64,000 nt of DNA from Streptococcus mitis (GTDB lineage: Bacteria > Bacillota > Bacilli > Lactobacillales > Streptococcaceae). A program made the translations under genes and the position numbers. The notes beneath the pieces are model-generated. The model was not told the DNA's origin. It saw only the letters and a list, made by a program, of their open reading frames with translations, and ran no database searches. Location: the NCBI GenBank assembly GCA_001914195.1, contig MKYF01000028.1:97656-161655 (forward strand). The letters run 5' to 3'. This document shows, in pieces, positions 24,522 through 32,108 of the stretch (the first letter of the stretch is position 1; every line of letters begins with the position of its first letter).

Positions 24522-25634
24522 TTAATCAACATAATCTAGTAAATAAGCGTAGCCTTTTTCTTCCATTTGATCTTTGGGAATAAAGCGGATAGAGAGACTA
24601 TTAATACAGTAGCGCAAGCCACCCTTGTCCTGTGGGCCGTCCGTAAAAACATGGCCAAGGTGAGAATCTCCAACTCGGCTCCGCACTTCCATGCGCGTCA
24701 TATTGTAAGACTTATCTTCCTTGTAAGTGGCAACATCTGGGCTGATGGGCTGGGTAAAACTAGGCCAACCGCAACCAGACTCAAACTTATCCTTTGATGA
24801 AAAGAGGGGTTCGCCAGTTGCCACGTCTACATAGATGCCCGATTCAAATTTATCCCAGTAGCGGTTTGAGAAAGCCCGTTCTGTTTGATTTTTCTGGGTG
24901 ACTGCATACTCCTCAGGTGACAAGGTCTTTTTCAATTCTTCATCACTTGGTTTGGGATATTTGCTGGCATCGATGACGGGATAGGCAGCCTGATTGACAT
25001 TGATATGGCAGTAGCCATTTGGATTTTTCTTGAGGTAGTCTTGGTGGTAATCTTCAGCCACCACGAAATTCTGCAAGGCCTCCTTTTCAACTGCTAGAGG
25101 TTGATCGTATTTCTTAGCCACCTCATCAAAGACTTGGTTAATCACCTCTAAATCCTTGTCATCTGTGTAATAAACACCAGTACGGTACTGGGTTCCCACA
25201 TCATTTCCTTGTTTATTTTTGCTGGTTGGATTGATAATGCGGAAATAATGAAGCAGAATTTCCTTGAGGGAAATTTGATTGGCGTCATAGGTGACATGGA
25301 CAGTCTCCGCATGTCCTGTTTGGTTGATCAATTCGTACTTGGTTGTTTCCCCTCTACCATTTGCATAACCTGAAACGGCATCTGTCACTCCGGGAACGCG
25401 GGAGAAGTATTCCTCTACTCCCCAGAAACATCCCCCAGCTAGATAAATTTCATGCAAGTCTGCGTCTTTACTAATTTCTGTTTTTTTCACTGTTTTTCCT
25501 CCTTGGCTAACTGATGCTTTCTCAATTTGCGAGCTATCTGTCTGCCCTGCATTTCGCATCAATAGAAAATAGAAACCGGTTATGGCTAGGAAAAAAATCC
25601 CTGCCAAGACAAACAATTTTACTTTATCATTCAT
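24522..25634 (-). CDS. msrAB: Membrane-anchored methionine sulfoxide reductase MsrAB fusion
   Basis: A 370-residue two-domain enzyme with an N-terminal anchor (about 5-25). The MsrA domain (about 63-220) carries GGCFWG with the catalytic cysteine; the MsrB domain (about 235-370) carries the zinc/fold CGWPSF region and the catalytic cysteine in LRYCINSLSIRF. It repairs S- and R-methionine sulfoxides in exported proteins. The gene is nine bases behind the thioredoxin-like lipoprotein and completes a ccdA-etrx-msrAB operon, in which electrons pass from CcdA to the lipoprotein to MsrAB. Confidence 0.95.
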   Translation of the reverse strand: MNDKVKLFVLAGIFFLAITGFYFLLMRNAGQTDSSQIEKASVSQGGKTVKKTEISKDADLHEIYLAGGCFWGVEEYFSRVPGVTDAVSGYANGRGETTKYELINQTGHAETVHVTYDANQISLKEILLHYFRIINPTSKNKQGNDVGTQYRTGVYYTDDKDLEVINQVFDEVAKKYDQPLAVEKEALQNFVVAEDYHQDYLKKNPNGYCHINVNQAAYPVIDASKYPKPSDEELKKTLSPEEYAVTQKNQTERAFSNRYWDKFESGIYVDVATGEPLFSSKDKFESGCGWPSFTQPISPDVATYKEDKSYNMTRMEVRSRVGDSHLGHVFTDGPQDKGGLRYCINSLSIRFIPKDQMEEKGYAYLLDYVD

Positions 25635-25643
25635 GACCTTTCT

Positions 25644-26207
25644 CTACCCCATTTCTTTCAATTCTTTTAAAATCATATCCTTATCCATAAAACCTGGTTG
25701 AGTTTTGACCAGCTTGCCTTCCTTGTCTATAAAGGCTTGAGTTGGATAAGAACGGACACCATAACTTTCCAAAAGTTTTCCTGATGAATCAATTAGAACT
25801 GGAATATTTTTATAATCCAAGCCCTTGTACCAGTTCTTAAAGTCTGCTTCAGCTTGTTCACCCTTGTGTCCAGGTGACACTACCGTCAAAACCACATAAT
25901 CATCACCAGCATCTTTAGCGATTTCATCCGTGTCAGGAAGACTAGCTAGACAGATGGAACACCAAGAAGCCCAGAATTTGAGATAGACTTTCTTGCCCTT
26001 ATAATCAGACAAGCGGTAGGTCTTGCCATCTACTCCTGTCAGTTCGAAATCAGCAACTGCCTGACCTTTAGTCGCAGTTTGCGAACTAACTTGTTCTGTT
26101 TTTGTTTGCTCCTTCATAGTAGCTTCGTCTGACATATTTTTAGCTGAACAGGCTGCCAAGAAACAGATTGAGCCTACTCCAAGGAGACATGTTTGCCATT
26201 TTTTCAT
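25644..26207 (-). CDS. etrx1: Extracytoplasmic thioredoxin-like lipoprotein (Etrx/TlpA type)
   Basis: The 187-residue protein starts MKKWQTCLLGVGSICFLAAC, a lipoprotein signal with LAAC lipobox. The thioredoxin fold (about 50-187) has the redox motif WASWCSICLAS and a cis-proline region YPTQAF. ATG 26207 is chosen over an open start seven codons earlier because AAGGAAG precedes it and the signal peptide begins there. It should be reduced by CcdA and in turn reduce MsrAB. The 13-base gap from ccdA supports co-transcription. Confidence 0.9.
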   Translation of the reverse strand: MKKWQTCLLGVGSICFLAACSAKNMSDEATMKEQTKTEQVSSQTATKGQAVADFELTGVDGKTYRLSDYKGKKVYLKFWASWCSICLASLPDTDEIAKDAGDDYVVLTVVSPGHKGEQAEADFKNWYKGLDYKNIPVLIDSSGKLLESYGVRSYPTQAFIDKEGKLVKTQPGFMDKDMILKELKEMG

Positions 26208-26220
26208 TTCTTCTTCCTTT

Positions 26221-26931
26221 CTATTCAAATAATGTAGTCAAAATGGAAGCATTTCCCAAAAGCACCAAGATTCCCATCACGATAATGAGGAAACCACCCA
26301 CTTTTTTGAGGGTTCCGAGATAAGGATGAAGTTTTCGGAAATGTTTCAAAACATAGCTGGAGGCAAGAGCTAGAACCAAAAATGGTAGTGCTAGACCCAG
26401 CGTATAGATTAACATGAGACCAGCTCCCTGCCAAGCACCTGAGCCACCTGAAGCCGCTAAAGCCAAAACAGAGCCAAGAACCGGCCCCACACAAGGCGTC
26501 CAAGCAAAACTAAAGGTCAACCCCAGTAAAAATGCCTGACTATAGCCCTTACCCTTTTGCCCCTGTCTCTGTAATTGTAGCCTTCTTTCCTTGTAAAGTC
26601 CCTGAAAATGTAAGACTTCCATCTGGTGCAAGCCCAAGAGAATGATGACCGCACCCGTCACATACTGAAACCAAGAAGCATACAGCAAATTGCCTAAAAA
26701 ACCAGCTCCATAGCCCAGCAAAATAAAGATAAAGGAAATCCCCGCTATAAAGGCCAGCGTTCGCAATAAACTAGTAACTGAGATGGAAAATTTGCCACTA
26801 GAAGCCTGAGCACCATCTTTGTCATCCAACAAGACCCCTGCATAGACTGGCAACAAGGGTAAGATACAAGGAGAAAAGAAGGAAAGAATTCCAGCAAGAA
26901 AAACACTGATAAAAAAAATTATATTATCCAT
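26221..26931 (-). CDS. ccdA: Cytochrome c biogenesis protein CcdA (thiol electron carrier)
   Basis: The 236-residue protein has six predicted membrane helices with the paired cysteines expected of CcdA: FFSPCILPLLP (about 19-29) and AWTPCVGPVLG (about 140-150). It carries electrons from cytoplasmic thioredoxin to the extracytoplasmic lipoprotein. Streptococci lack cytochrome c maturation, so surface methionine repair is the likely purpose. ATG 26931 has GGAGGAAGG upstream and a TATAAT box at 26964-26969. Confidence 0.93.
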   Translation of the reverse strand: MDNIIFFISVFLAGILSFFSPCILPLLPVYAGVLLDDKDGAQASSGKFSISVTSLLRTLAFIAGISFIFILLGYGAGFLGNLLYASWFQYVTGAVIILLGLHQMEVLHFQGLYKERRLQLQRQGQKGKGYSQAFLLGLTFSFAWTPCVGPVLGSVLALAASGGSGAWQGAGLMLIYTLGLALPFLVLALASSYVLKHFRKLHPYLGTLKKVGGFLIIVMGILVLLGNASILTTLFE

Positions 26932-27045
26932 TGCCTTCCTCCATTCTTTGATTTGATAGGACTATTATAGCCCCAAAACTCCAGAAAAAACAGGGACAAT
27001 GATAGGGAAAAATAGGAATTTAATCAGGTTATGTAAAAACTGTTG

Positions 27046-27073
27046 CAAAAAAAGCCAGACACAGTCTGACTTC
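27046..27073 (-). terminator. Terminator after the RimJ/L-type acetyltransferase gene
   Basis: Minus strand AGTCAGAC, three-base loop, GTCTGGCT followed by seven T residues. Confidence 0.85.
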
Positions 27074-27094
27074 GATGGAAACTGAAAAGAAAAT

Positions 27095-27646
27095 TCAACA
27101 TTCTTCCCTACTTATCTGATAATAAATAAGGTCCGCAAGATAGCCTTTTCTCTCCACACCATTGGTAATGGTTTTTAGATAGGACATCCCTGCTTTCTCC
27201 ATGGCACGACCTGAAGCTGGATTGAGACTGGCATAACGTGCCTTGACTTTTTGAAATCCTACTTGAGTGAAACAAAAGTCCAAGATAGCTTTTAAGGCCT
27301 CTGTCATCATACCATATCCCCAGTAAGCCTTGCCTAACACATAGCCAATTTCACAAGAAGAATTATTCTCATCTATTGCAACGATGCTGATATCTCCTAT
27401 CACTTGCTCTGGATTTTCTTTGAGACAAATAGCCCATTTGTAATAGTTGGGATTAGCATAGGAGGCAACCCAATTACGAATCGAGTTTCGAGTCACCTCG
27501 ACATCAGAATGAGGATCCCAAGTGACATAGGTCAGATTCTCAGCGGATGAAGCCCAATTTTGAAACATAGCTTCTGCATCACTTTCCACAAATCTTCGCA
27601 AGATTAAACGTTCTGTCTGTAACATTTTCGTACCGATTGCTTTCAT
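27095..27646 (-). CDS. GNAT acetyltransferase, RimJ/RimL-like
   Basis: The 183-residue protein begins with the RimJ/RimL-type LQTERLILRRFVESDAEAMF and has the acetyl-CoA-binding region around GYVLGKAYWGYGMMTEALKA (about 128-147) and the late LNPASGRAMEKAGM motif. The acceptor is unknown. ATG 27646 has GAGG seven bases upstream. It stands alone between the ccdA operon and nadE, flanked by its own terminator and by a cassette of three hairpins. Confidence 0.85.
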   Translation of the reverse strand: MKAIGTKMLQTERLILRRFVESDAEAMFQNWASSAENLTYVTWDPHSDVEVTRNSIRNWVASYANPNYYKWAICLKENPEQVIGDISIVAIDENNSSCEIGYVLGKAYWGYGMMTEALKAILDFCFTQVGFQKVKARYASLNPASGRAMEKAGMSYLKTITNGVERKGYLADLIYYQISREEC

Positions 27647-27724
27647 GATACTGCCTCACTTTCTGATAGATGATTTCTATTCAATCTCCATTTAGATTTG
27701 CTTTGCTTTTGAATTTCAAGGTAA

Positions 27725-27853
27725 TACGCTAAAAAGGTCCACTGGACCTTCTCTCACTTTCTTATTTCAATGTGAGAGGCTGAAAACCTCCACTGGAGGT
27801 TCCTCATTTTCTTATTTCTAAACTCGGGGTAAAAAGGTCCCCCGGACCTTTTT
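27725..27853 (-). repeat. Three tandem hairpins behind nadE (about 50-bp period)
   Basis: AAGGTCC-act-GGACCTT (27734-27750), AACCTCC-act-GGAGGTT (27785-27801) and AAAAAGGTCC-ccc-GGACCTTTTT (27831-27853). All have three-base loops and start 49-51 bp apart; the first two are followed by similar TTTCTTATTTC tails, and CTCTCAC/GTGAGAG forms a further stem between hairpins one and two. The third overlaps the nadE stop and is a good terminator; the others are extra. The rest of 27647-27724 shows no gene. Confidence 0.8.
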
Positions 27854-28676
27854 ACTCCCAAAAGTCATCAAATACGGTGATGGGGAGGTGGCGTTTGTGT
27901 TGGCCTTTGTGCCACCAGTTTTCGATGATTGTTTGGGCTTCTGGGTTAATTGTTTGTCCTTCTAGGTAGTCGTCAATCTCTTCATAAGTGACTCCGAGGG
28001 CTACTTCGTCAGCTAGGCCTGGTTTATCTTCTTCTAGGTCTGCCGTTGGGATCTTTTCATAAAGGGCTGGTTCTGCACCAAGTTCCTTCAAGAGTTGTTT
28101 TCCTTGACGCTTATTGAGGCGGTAAAGAGGGAGAATATCCGCACCACCGTCACCAAACTTTGTAAAAAAGCCTGTGATATTTTCCGCAGCATGGTCTGTT
28201 CCAATGACCGCTCCGCTATGGGCACCAGCAAGGGCATACTGAGCAATCATACGGCAACGAGCCTTGATATTTCCCTTGTTAAAGTCTGAAACAGGACTAC
28301 CTGTCGCTTCAACTGCAGCTGTCATGGCATCAGCTGATTCCTTGATATTAACTACCAAGCTGACATCTGGCTGGATGAAGGCTAGAGCTTTTTGAGCATC
28401 TGCTTCATCAGCTTGTACTCCGTATGGCAGACGGACAGCGATAAATTTGTAGCTATCATCCCCTGTCTCTGCTCGCAGTTCTTCCATAGCTAGTTGGGCC
28501 AAGCGCCCTGCTAAGGTTGAGTCTTGTCCTCCAGAAATCCCTAGTACAAAGGTTTTAAGGAAGGGATGTTTTTTCAGGTATCTTTTTAAGAAATCAATAG
28601 AACGACGGATTTCTTCCTGGGCATCAATCACTGGTTTGACACCCAGCTCTTGGATAATCGTTTCTTGCAAACTCAT
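27852..28676 (-). CDS. nadE: NH3-dependent NAD synthetase
   Basis: NadE amidates deamido-NAD to NAD. The 274-residue protein has the PP-loop signature GISGGQDSTLAGRLAQ (about 45-60) and further ATP-pyrophosphatase motifs (GTDHAAENITGFFTKFGDGG). It lacks a glutaminase domain, so it uses free ammonia. Its ATG overlaps the end of pncB by four bases, making a nicotinate-salvage operon pncB-nadE. Confidence 0.96.
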   Translation of the reverse strand: MSLQETIIQELGVKPVIDAQEEIRRSIDFLKRYLKKHPFLKTFVLGISGGQDSTLAGRLAQLAMEELRAETGDDSYKFIAVRLPYGVQADEADAQKALAFIQPDVSLVVNIKESADAMTAAVEATGSPVSDFNKGNIKARCRMIAQYALAGAHSGAVIGTDHAAENITGFFTKFGDGGADILPLYRLNKRQGKQLLKELGAEPALYEKIPTADLEEDKPGLADEVALGVTYEEIDDYLEGQTINPEAQTIIENWWHKGQHKRHLPITVFDDFWE

Positions 28677-30133
28677 TCTTCTTCTCCTTCACCGAGGGCT
28701 TCCTTACGCATCTTGTCAATCAAGTCCATCTTGTCTTGCCATACATCACGCGCCAAATCTACTGGATAGTGCTGCGGATTGAGCACGCGCTTGTACTCAT
28801 CCCACAGCTTGTCAAATTCCTTACGGGCATAAGCCTGAATCTCAGTCAAGCTAGGCAGGTTGTAAATCAATTTTCCGTCTTTGAAGATATCCACCAAGAG
28901 AGGCACAGCATCAAAATTACGAACGGTCTTCTTGATATAGGTATAGGTCGGATGGAACATCTTGATTTCTGTCATGCTGGCAACATCTACGCCATCATAA
29001 GTGATATAATCGCCTTCTGACTTGCCTTTTTCACGACTGGTAATGCGCCACACCTGCTTCTTACCTGGCGTAGACACTTTTTCAGCATTATTTGACAGCT
29101 TAATCGTATTGCGCATGTTCCCATTTTCATCTTCAATGGCCACAATCTTATAAACTGCACCAAGAGCTGGCTGGTCATAAGCTGTAATCAGCTTGGTACC
29201 CACGCCCCAGACATCAATCTTGGCCTTTTGCATCTTGAGGTTGAGGATGGTATTTTCGTCCAAATCATTAGAAGCATAAATCTTAGCCTCTGTAAATCCA
29301 GCCTCGTCCAGTTGTTGACGGACTTTCTTAGAAATGTAGGCAATATCCCCAGAGTCAATCCGCACACCCATAAAGTTAATCTGATCACCCAGCTCACGCG
29401 CCACCTGAATGGCAGCTGGAACTCCGATGCGAAGGGTATCATAGGTATCCACAAGAAAGACGCAATTTTTGTGGGTCGCAGCATAAGCCTTGAAAGCCTC
29501 ATAGTCGTTACCATAAACCTGTACCAAGGCATGGGCATGGGTCCCCAAGACAGGAATATCAAAGAGTTTACCAGCACGCACATTGCTGGTCCCATTGGCA
29601 CCACCAATCACCGCTGCGCGTGTTCCCCAGATAGCCGCATCCATCTCTTGCGCCCGACGTGTCCCAAACTCCATCAAGGGTTCATCTTCGATAACCGAAC
29701 GAATACGAGCTGCCTTAGTCGCCACCAAGGTCTGGTAGTTGACGATGTTTAGAAGAGCCGTTTCGACCAACTGGCATTGGGCTAGAGGACCTTCCACCTG
29801 CACAATAGGCTCATTAGCAAAAACCAAGTCCCCTTCTTGGGCAGAACGAACGGTCAACTCCAACTTGAAATTGCGGAGATAGTCCAAGAATGCCCCATGA
29901 TAGCCTAGCGATTCCAAATAGGCAATATCACTATCTGAAAAACGCAGGTCTTCAAGATAACTCACAATTCTTTCCAAACCTGCAAAAACCGCATAGCCAT
30001 TCTTAAAAGGCTGTTGGCGGAAATACACCTCAAAGACAGCCTTTTTATTGTGAATCCCTTGGTCAAAGTAAACCTGCATCATATTAATCTGGTACAAGTC
30101 CGTGTGCAATGTCAAACTATCATCTGGATACAT
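28673..30133 (-). CDS. pncB: Nicotinate phosphoribosyltransferase
   Basis: PncB converts nicotinate and PRPP to nicotinate mononucleotide. The 486-residue protein has DLYQINMMQVYFD at the start, the EFGTRRAQ region, GGANGTSNVRAG, and the phosphate-binding GVRIDSGD/GVGTKL motifs of the family. ATG 30133 follows AAGGAAGTAGG. The promoter (TGA-TATAAT, 30208-30216) leaves a leader of about 68 nt with a CATGAAA/TTTCATG hairpin. It is followed without gap by nadE. Confidence 0.95.
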   Translation of the reverse strand: MYPDDSLTLHTDLYQINMMQVYFDQGIHNKKAVFEVYFRQQPFKNGYAVFAGLERIVSYLEDLRFSDSDIAYLESLGYHGAFLDYLRNFKLELTVRSAQEGDLVFANEPIVQVEGPLAQCQLVETALLNIVNYQTLVATKAARIRSVIEDEPLMEFGTRRAQEMDAAIWGTRAAVIGGANGTSNVRAGKLFDIPVLGTHAHALVQVYGNDYEAFKAYAATHKNCVFLVDTYDTLRIGVPAAIQVARELGDQINFMGVRIDSGDIAYISKKVRQQLDEAGFTEAKIYASNDLDENTILNLKMQKAKIDVWGVGTKLITAYDQPALGAVYKIVAIEDENGNMRNTIKLSNNAEKVSTPGKKQVWRITSREKGKSEGDYITYDGVDVASMTEIKMFHPTYTYIKKTVRNFDAVPLLVDIFKDGKLIYNLPSLTEIQAYARKEFDKLWDEYKRVLNPQHYPVDLARDVWQDKMDLIDKMRKEALGEGEEE

Positions 30134-30161
30134 ACTTTTCCTACTTCCTTAGCTAGAAACC

Positions 30162-30216
30162 CATGAAAATTTTCAAGAACTTTCATGTATTCCAATAAAT
30201 TAGTACTATTATATCA
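30162..30216 (-). promoter_or_regulatory. pncB promoter and leader hairpin
   Basis: Extended -10 TGA-TATAAT at 30216-30208. In the leader CATGAAA (30187-30181) pairs with TTTCATG (30168-30162). It could be a NiaR-type operator or an RNA hairpin; I cannot tell which. Confidence 0.45.
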
Positions 30217-30248
30217 CATTTTAGCTGGATTGAGAAAAGAGTAACAAG

Positions 30249-30737
30249 CTATTCTCCACTCTCCAGTTCCTCCATATCCTGTTCAAACTTTTTCTGAGCC
30301 CATTCACCAAAATTTCTTAAAGTTAGGTTTCCAATAAAAACCCATGGAAGATAAAGAAGATAAGTAAGGATCCAAGCAGACAGATATTTAAAATTCAAAG
30401 GATTATGCTGATAAATCTCAACATTGAACTGGTAGTTCTGGAGCATCAAGATGGCTGTAATTGCAAGAGTCACTAGTAAGCATCCCAAAATCGTAAAATG
30501 AAATCGGCTATAATAGGTCACTCCGAGATTTCGAGCACGGTTAAAAAAGTAAAATGTCCCTATGATGATAACGATAAGCAGCATATTAGGATTAAAAAGG
30601 CTTGGTGCCAATACTGCCACTAAATAGCTTAGAAGTACAAGCCCAATAAAGAGTGAAAAAGACTCTGCTCCAGCTTTATTGATTAGTTGTTCTTCTCTTT
30701 CGTCAAGTAATTGATAATGAATGAATTTATTTACCAT
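30249..30737 (-). CDS. Four-helix membrane protein next to XRE regulator (distal)
   Basis: A 162-residue protein with a short cytoplasmic start (QLLDEREEQLINKAGAE) and four predicted membrane helices (about 28-46, 50-67, 78-98, 122-146). The DER-E-Q start and layout resemble the next gene upstream, so the two may be distant paralogues. I do not recognise a function. Its ATG overlaps the preceding gene by 11 bases. Such regulator-plus-membrane-protein sets are common in Firmicutes, but their role is mostly unknown. Confidence 0.65.
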   Translation of the reverse strand: MVNKFIHYQLLDEREEQLINKAGAESFSLFIGLVLLSYLVAVLAPSLFNPNMLLIVIIIGTFYFFNRARNLGVTYYSRFHFTILGCLLVTLAITAILMLQNYQFNVEIYQHNPLNFKYLSAWILTYLLYLPWVFIGNLTLRNFGEWAQKKFEQDMEELESGE

Positions 30738-31200
30738 CTTCTTCCTCCCAAACTTGCTGATTTCTGCGATTCAAGTATAGGATAACTCTATCCATAGAAA
30801 AACTCCCAACGAGATAGATGATAACTGCTAGAACCACTTTTAGGGAGTACTTCCAAGTCAATAGACTGACCAGTTCCTCGCGATTGCCTATGATATCAAT
30901 CAATAAAATCACTATAGAGAATCCTAAAGCAGATAAAATTCTTTCTTTTCCAGTATTCTCAACAATATCTCGAATGTCAATTCCAACATACATGCGGCGA
31001 ATAATGGCATACAAACCGACTCCAATCAATAAAAGTAATTCTGGTAAATAGGACAAAAGTGTTAAATTGAAAATATAAACTTTGGCAAAAATTTCCAGTG
31101 CCAAAAATAGGCAAATTCCCAAGAGAATTTCTCCTGAAATGTTTCCGTCCAATTTTTCCGTACGTTCATCTTTAATCACAAGTTTCTTTCTATTTTTCAT
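30727..31200 (-). CDS. Four-helix membrane protein next to XRE regulator (proximal), DUF6773-like
   Basis: A 157-residue protein starting with a basic stretch and KDERTEKLDGNIS, then four membrane helices (about 24-42, 47-66, 89-107, 117-138) and a charged tail. It resembles DUF6773-type proteins, a family I name with limited certainty. It overlaps the regulator gene by 11 bases and the next membrane gene by 11 bases, so the three make one translationally coupled unit. Confidence 0.65.
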   Translation of the reverse strand: MKNRKKLVIKDERTEKLDGNISGEILLGICLFLALEIFAKVYIFNLTLLSYLPELLLLIGVGLYAIIRRMYVGIDIRDIVENTGKERILSALGFSIVILLIDIIGNREELVSLLTWKYSLKVVLAVIIYLVGSFSMDRVILYLNRRNQQVWEEEDGK

Positions 31201-31399
31201 CTTCTTCCTCCCAAAATAATTGATCTAAAGTTTTGCCTAAGCATCTGCAAATGGACTGGCAGAGGGAGAGACTAGGATTGTATTTCCCAGCTTCAATCAG
31301 ACCTATAGTCTGCCTAGTAACACCTACAGCTTCTGCCAAATCCCCTTGTGTTAAATCACGCTCCACCCGAGCTAATTTTAATTTTAAATTTTTAGTCAC
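31190..31399 (-). CDS. XRE/Cro-type transcriptional regulator
   Basis: The 69-residue protein is a single helix-turn-helix domain of the compact YozG/Cro type: LKLARVERDLTQGDLAEAVG, then VTRQTIGLIEAGKYNPS, ending in the QLFWEEE tail typical of the group. It starts with GTG at 31399, six bases after GGAGG. The promoter TGG-TATAAT (31447-31455) and an 18-bp near-palindrome just after the predicted start site suggest autoregulation. It heads the membrane-protein cassette. Confidence 0.85.
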   Translation of the reverse strand: MTKNLKLKLARVERDLTQGDLAEAVGVTRQTIGLIEAGKYNPSLSLCQSICRCLGKTLDQLFWEEEDEK

Positions 31400-31412
31400 T
31401 AGCGTCCTCCTT

Positions 31413-31455
31413 CAACATTTTAAAAAGTTGCGCTTCTTTTAAAAATATTATACCA
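31413..31455 (-). promoter_or_regulatory. XRE cassette promoter with candidate operator
   Basis: Extended -10 TGG-TATAAT at 31455-31447; predicted start near 31440. CAACATTTT/AAAAAGTTG at 31413-31430 is an 18-bp inverted repeat with one mismatched pair, placed at about +10 to +27, right before the GGAGG site. Confidence 0.6.
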
Positions 31456-31507
31456 TATATCTAACTTAATGCAATATATAAATGTCATTTTGTAATATTT
31501 TATTAAC

Positions 31508-31542
31508 AAAAAAACTCTCTATCATCTTACATGGTAAAGAGT
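31508..31542 (-). terminator. Terminator after the small GNAT gene
   Basis: Minus strand ACTCTTTACCAT, GTAAG loop, ATGATAGAGAGT (11 of 12 pairs, one G-T) followed by seven T. Confidence 0.75.
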
Positions 31543-31597
31543 ATTCGTTCTTATTTGATACTTAGCTAAGCTCCTCTTCAAAGGATAGAAGTCTAGG

Positions 31598-32008
31598 TCA
31601 CAAATCCTTTTGGTAATAGTATCTTTGTCCTGTGTAAGGATAGTCTTGCAAAGCAAAGACTTCCTTGTAGCCATGCTTCTGATAAAAGTCTGGTGCCTGG
31701 AACTGGTAAGTATTGACAAAAGCAAAACGACAGTTTCGATTCTTAGCTTCAGTTTCTGCTTGCTGCAGTAGTTTTGAACCGATTCCTTGCCCTCGCAGTT
31801 CCTCTTTTACAAATAAATACTCGATTTCTAGCCAATTTCCAAAAGTCTCTGCTACTAAGCCTGCCAGGAGATTGCCCTTTTCATCTTCGACATAAAGATT
31901 AAGTGGCTCACTTTCAGCTTCTTCTCTTTTTGAACGATTATAAGCACGAATCAAATTCCCAATTTCTTGCTCCTTCTGGGATTCCTTATTTTCCAATCTA
32001 AAGTACAT
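31598..32008 (-). CDS. GNAT acetyltransferase
   Basis: The 136-residue protein has the acetyl-CoA motif VKEELRGQGIGSKLLQQAET (about 73-92) and the late YQFQAPDFYQKHGYKEV motif. The acceptor is unknown. ATG 32008 has a strong GAGGAGG site. It lies alone between the permease terminator and the XRE cassette. Confidence 0.85.
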   Translation of the reverse strand: MYFRLENKESQKEQEIGNLIRAYNRSKREEAESEPLNLYVEDEKGNLLAGLVAETFGNWLEIEYLFVKEELRGQGIGSKLLQQAETEAKNRNCRFAFVNTYQFQAPDFYQKHGYKEVFALQDYPYTGQRYYYQKDL

Positions 32009-32073
32009 CTAAACCTCCTCGAAAACTGATACAGCTTGATTATAGTCTTATTTCAAAAGGCTGTCAAACTAGC

Positions 32074-32101
32074 AAAAACCCACCAACCTGAGTTGATGAG
32101 T
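32074..32101 (-). terminator. Terminator after the amino-acid permease gene
   Basis: Minus strand CATCAAC, TCAG loop, GTTGGTG, then GGTTTTT. Confidence 0.75.
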
Positions 32102-32108
32102 TTCAAAT

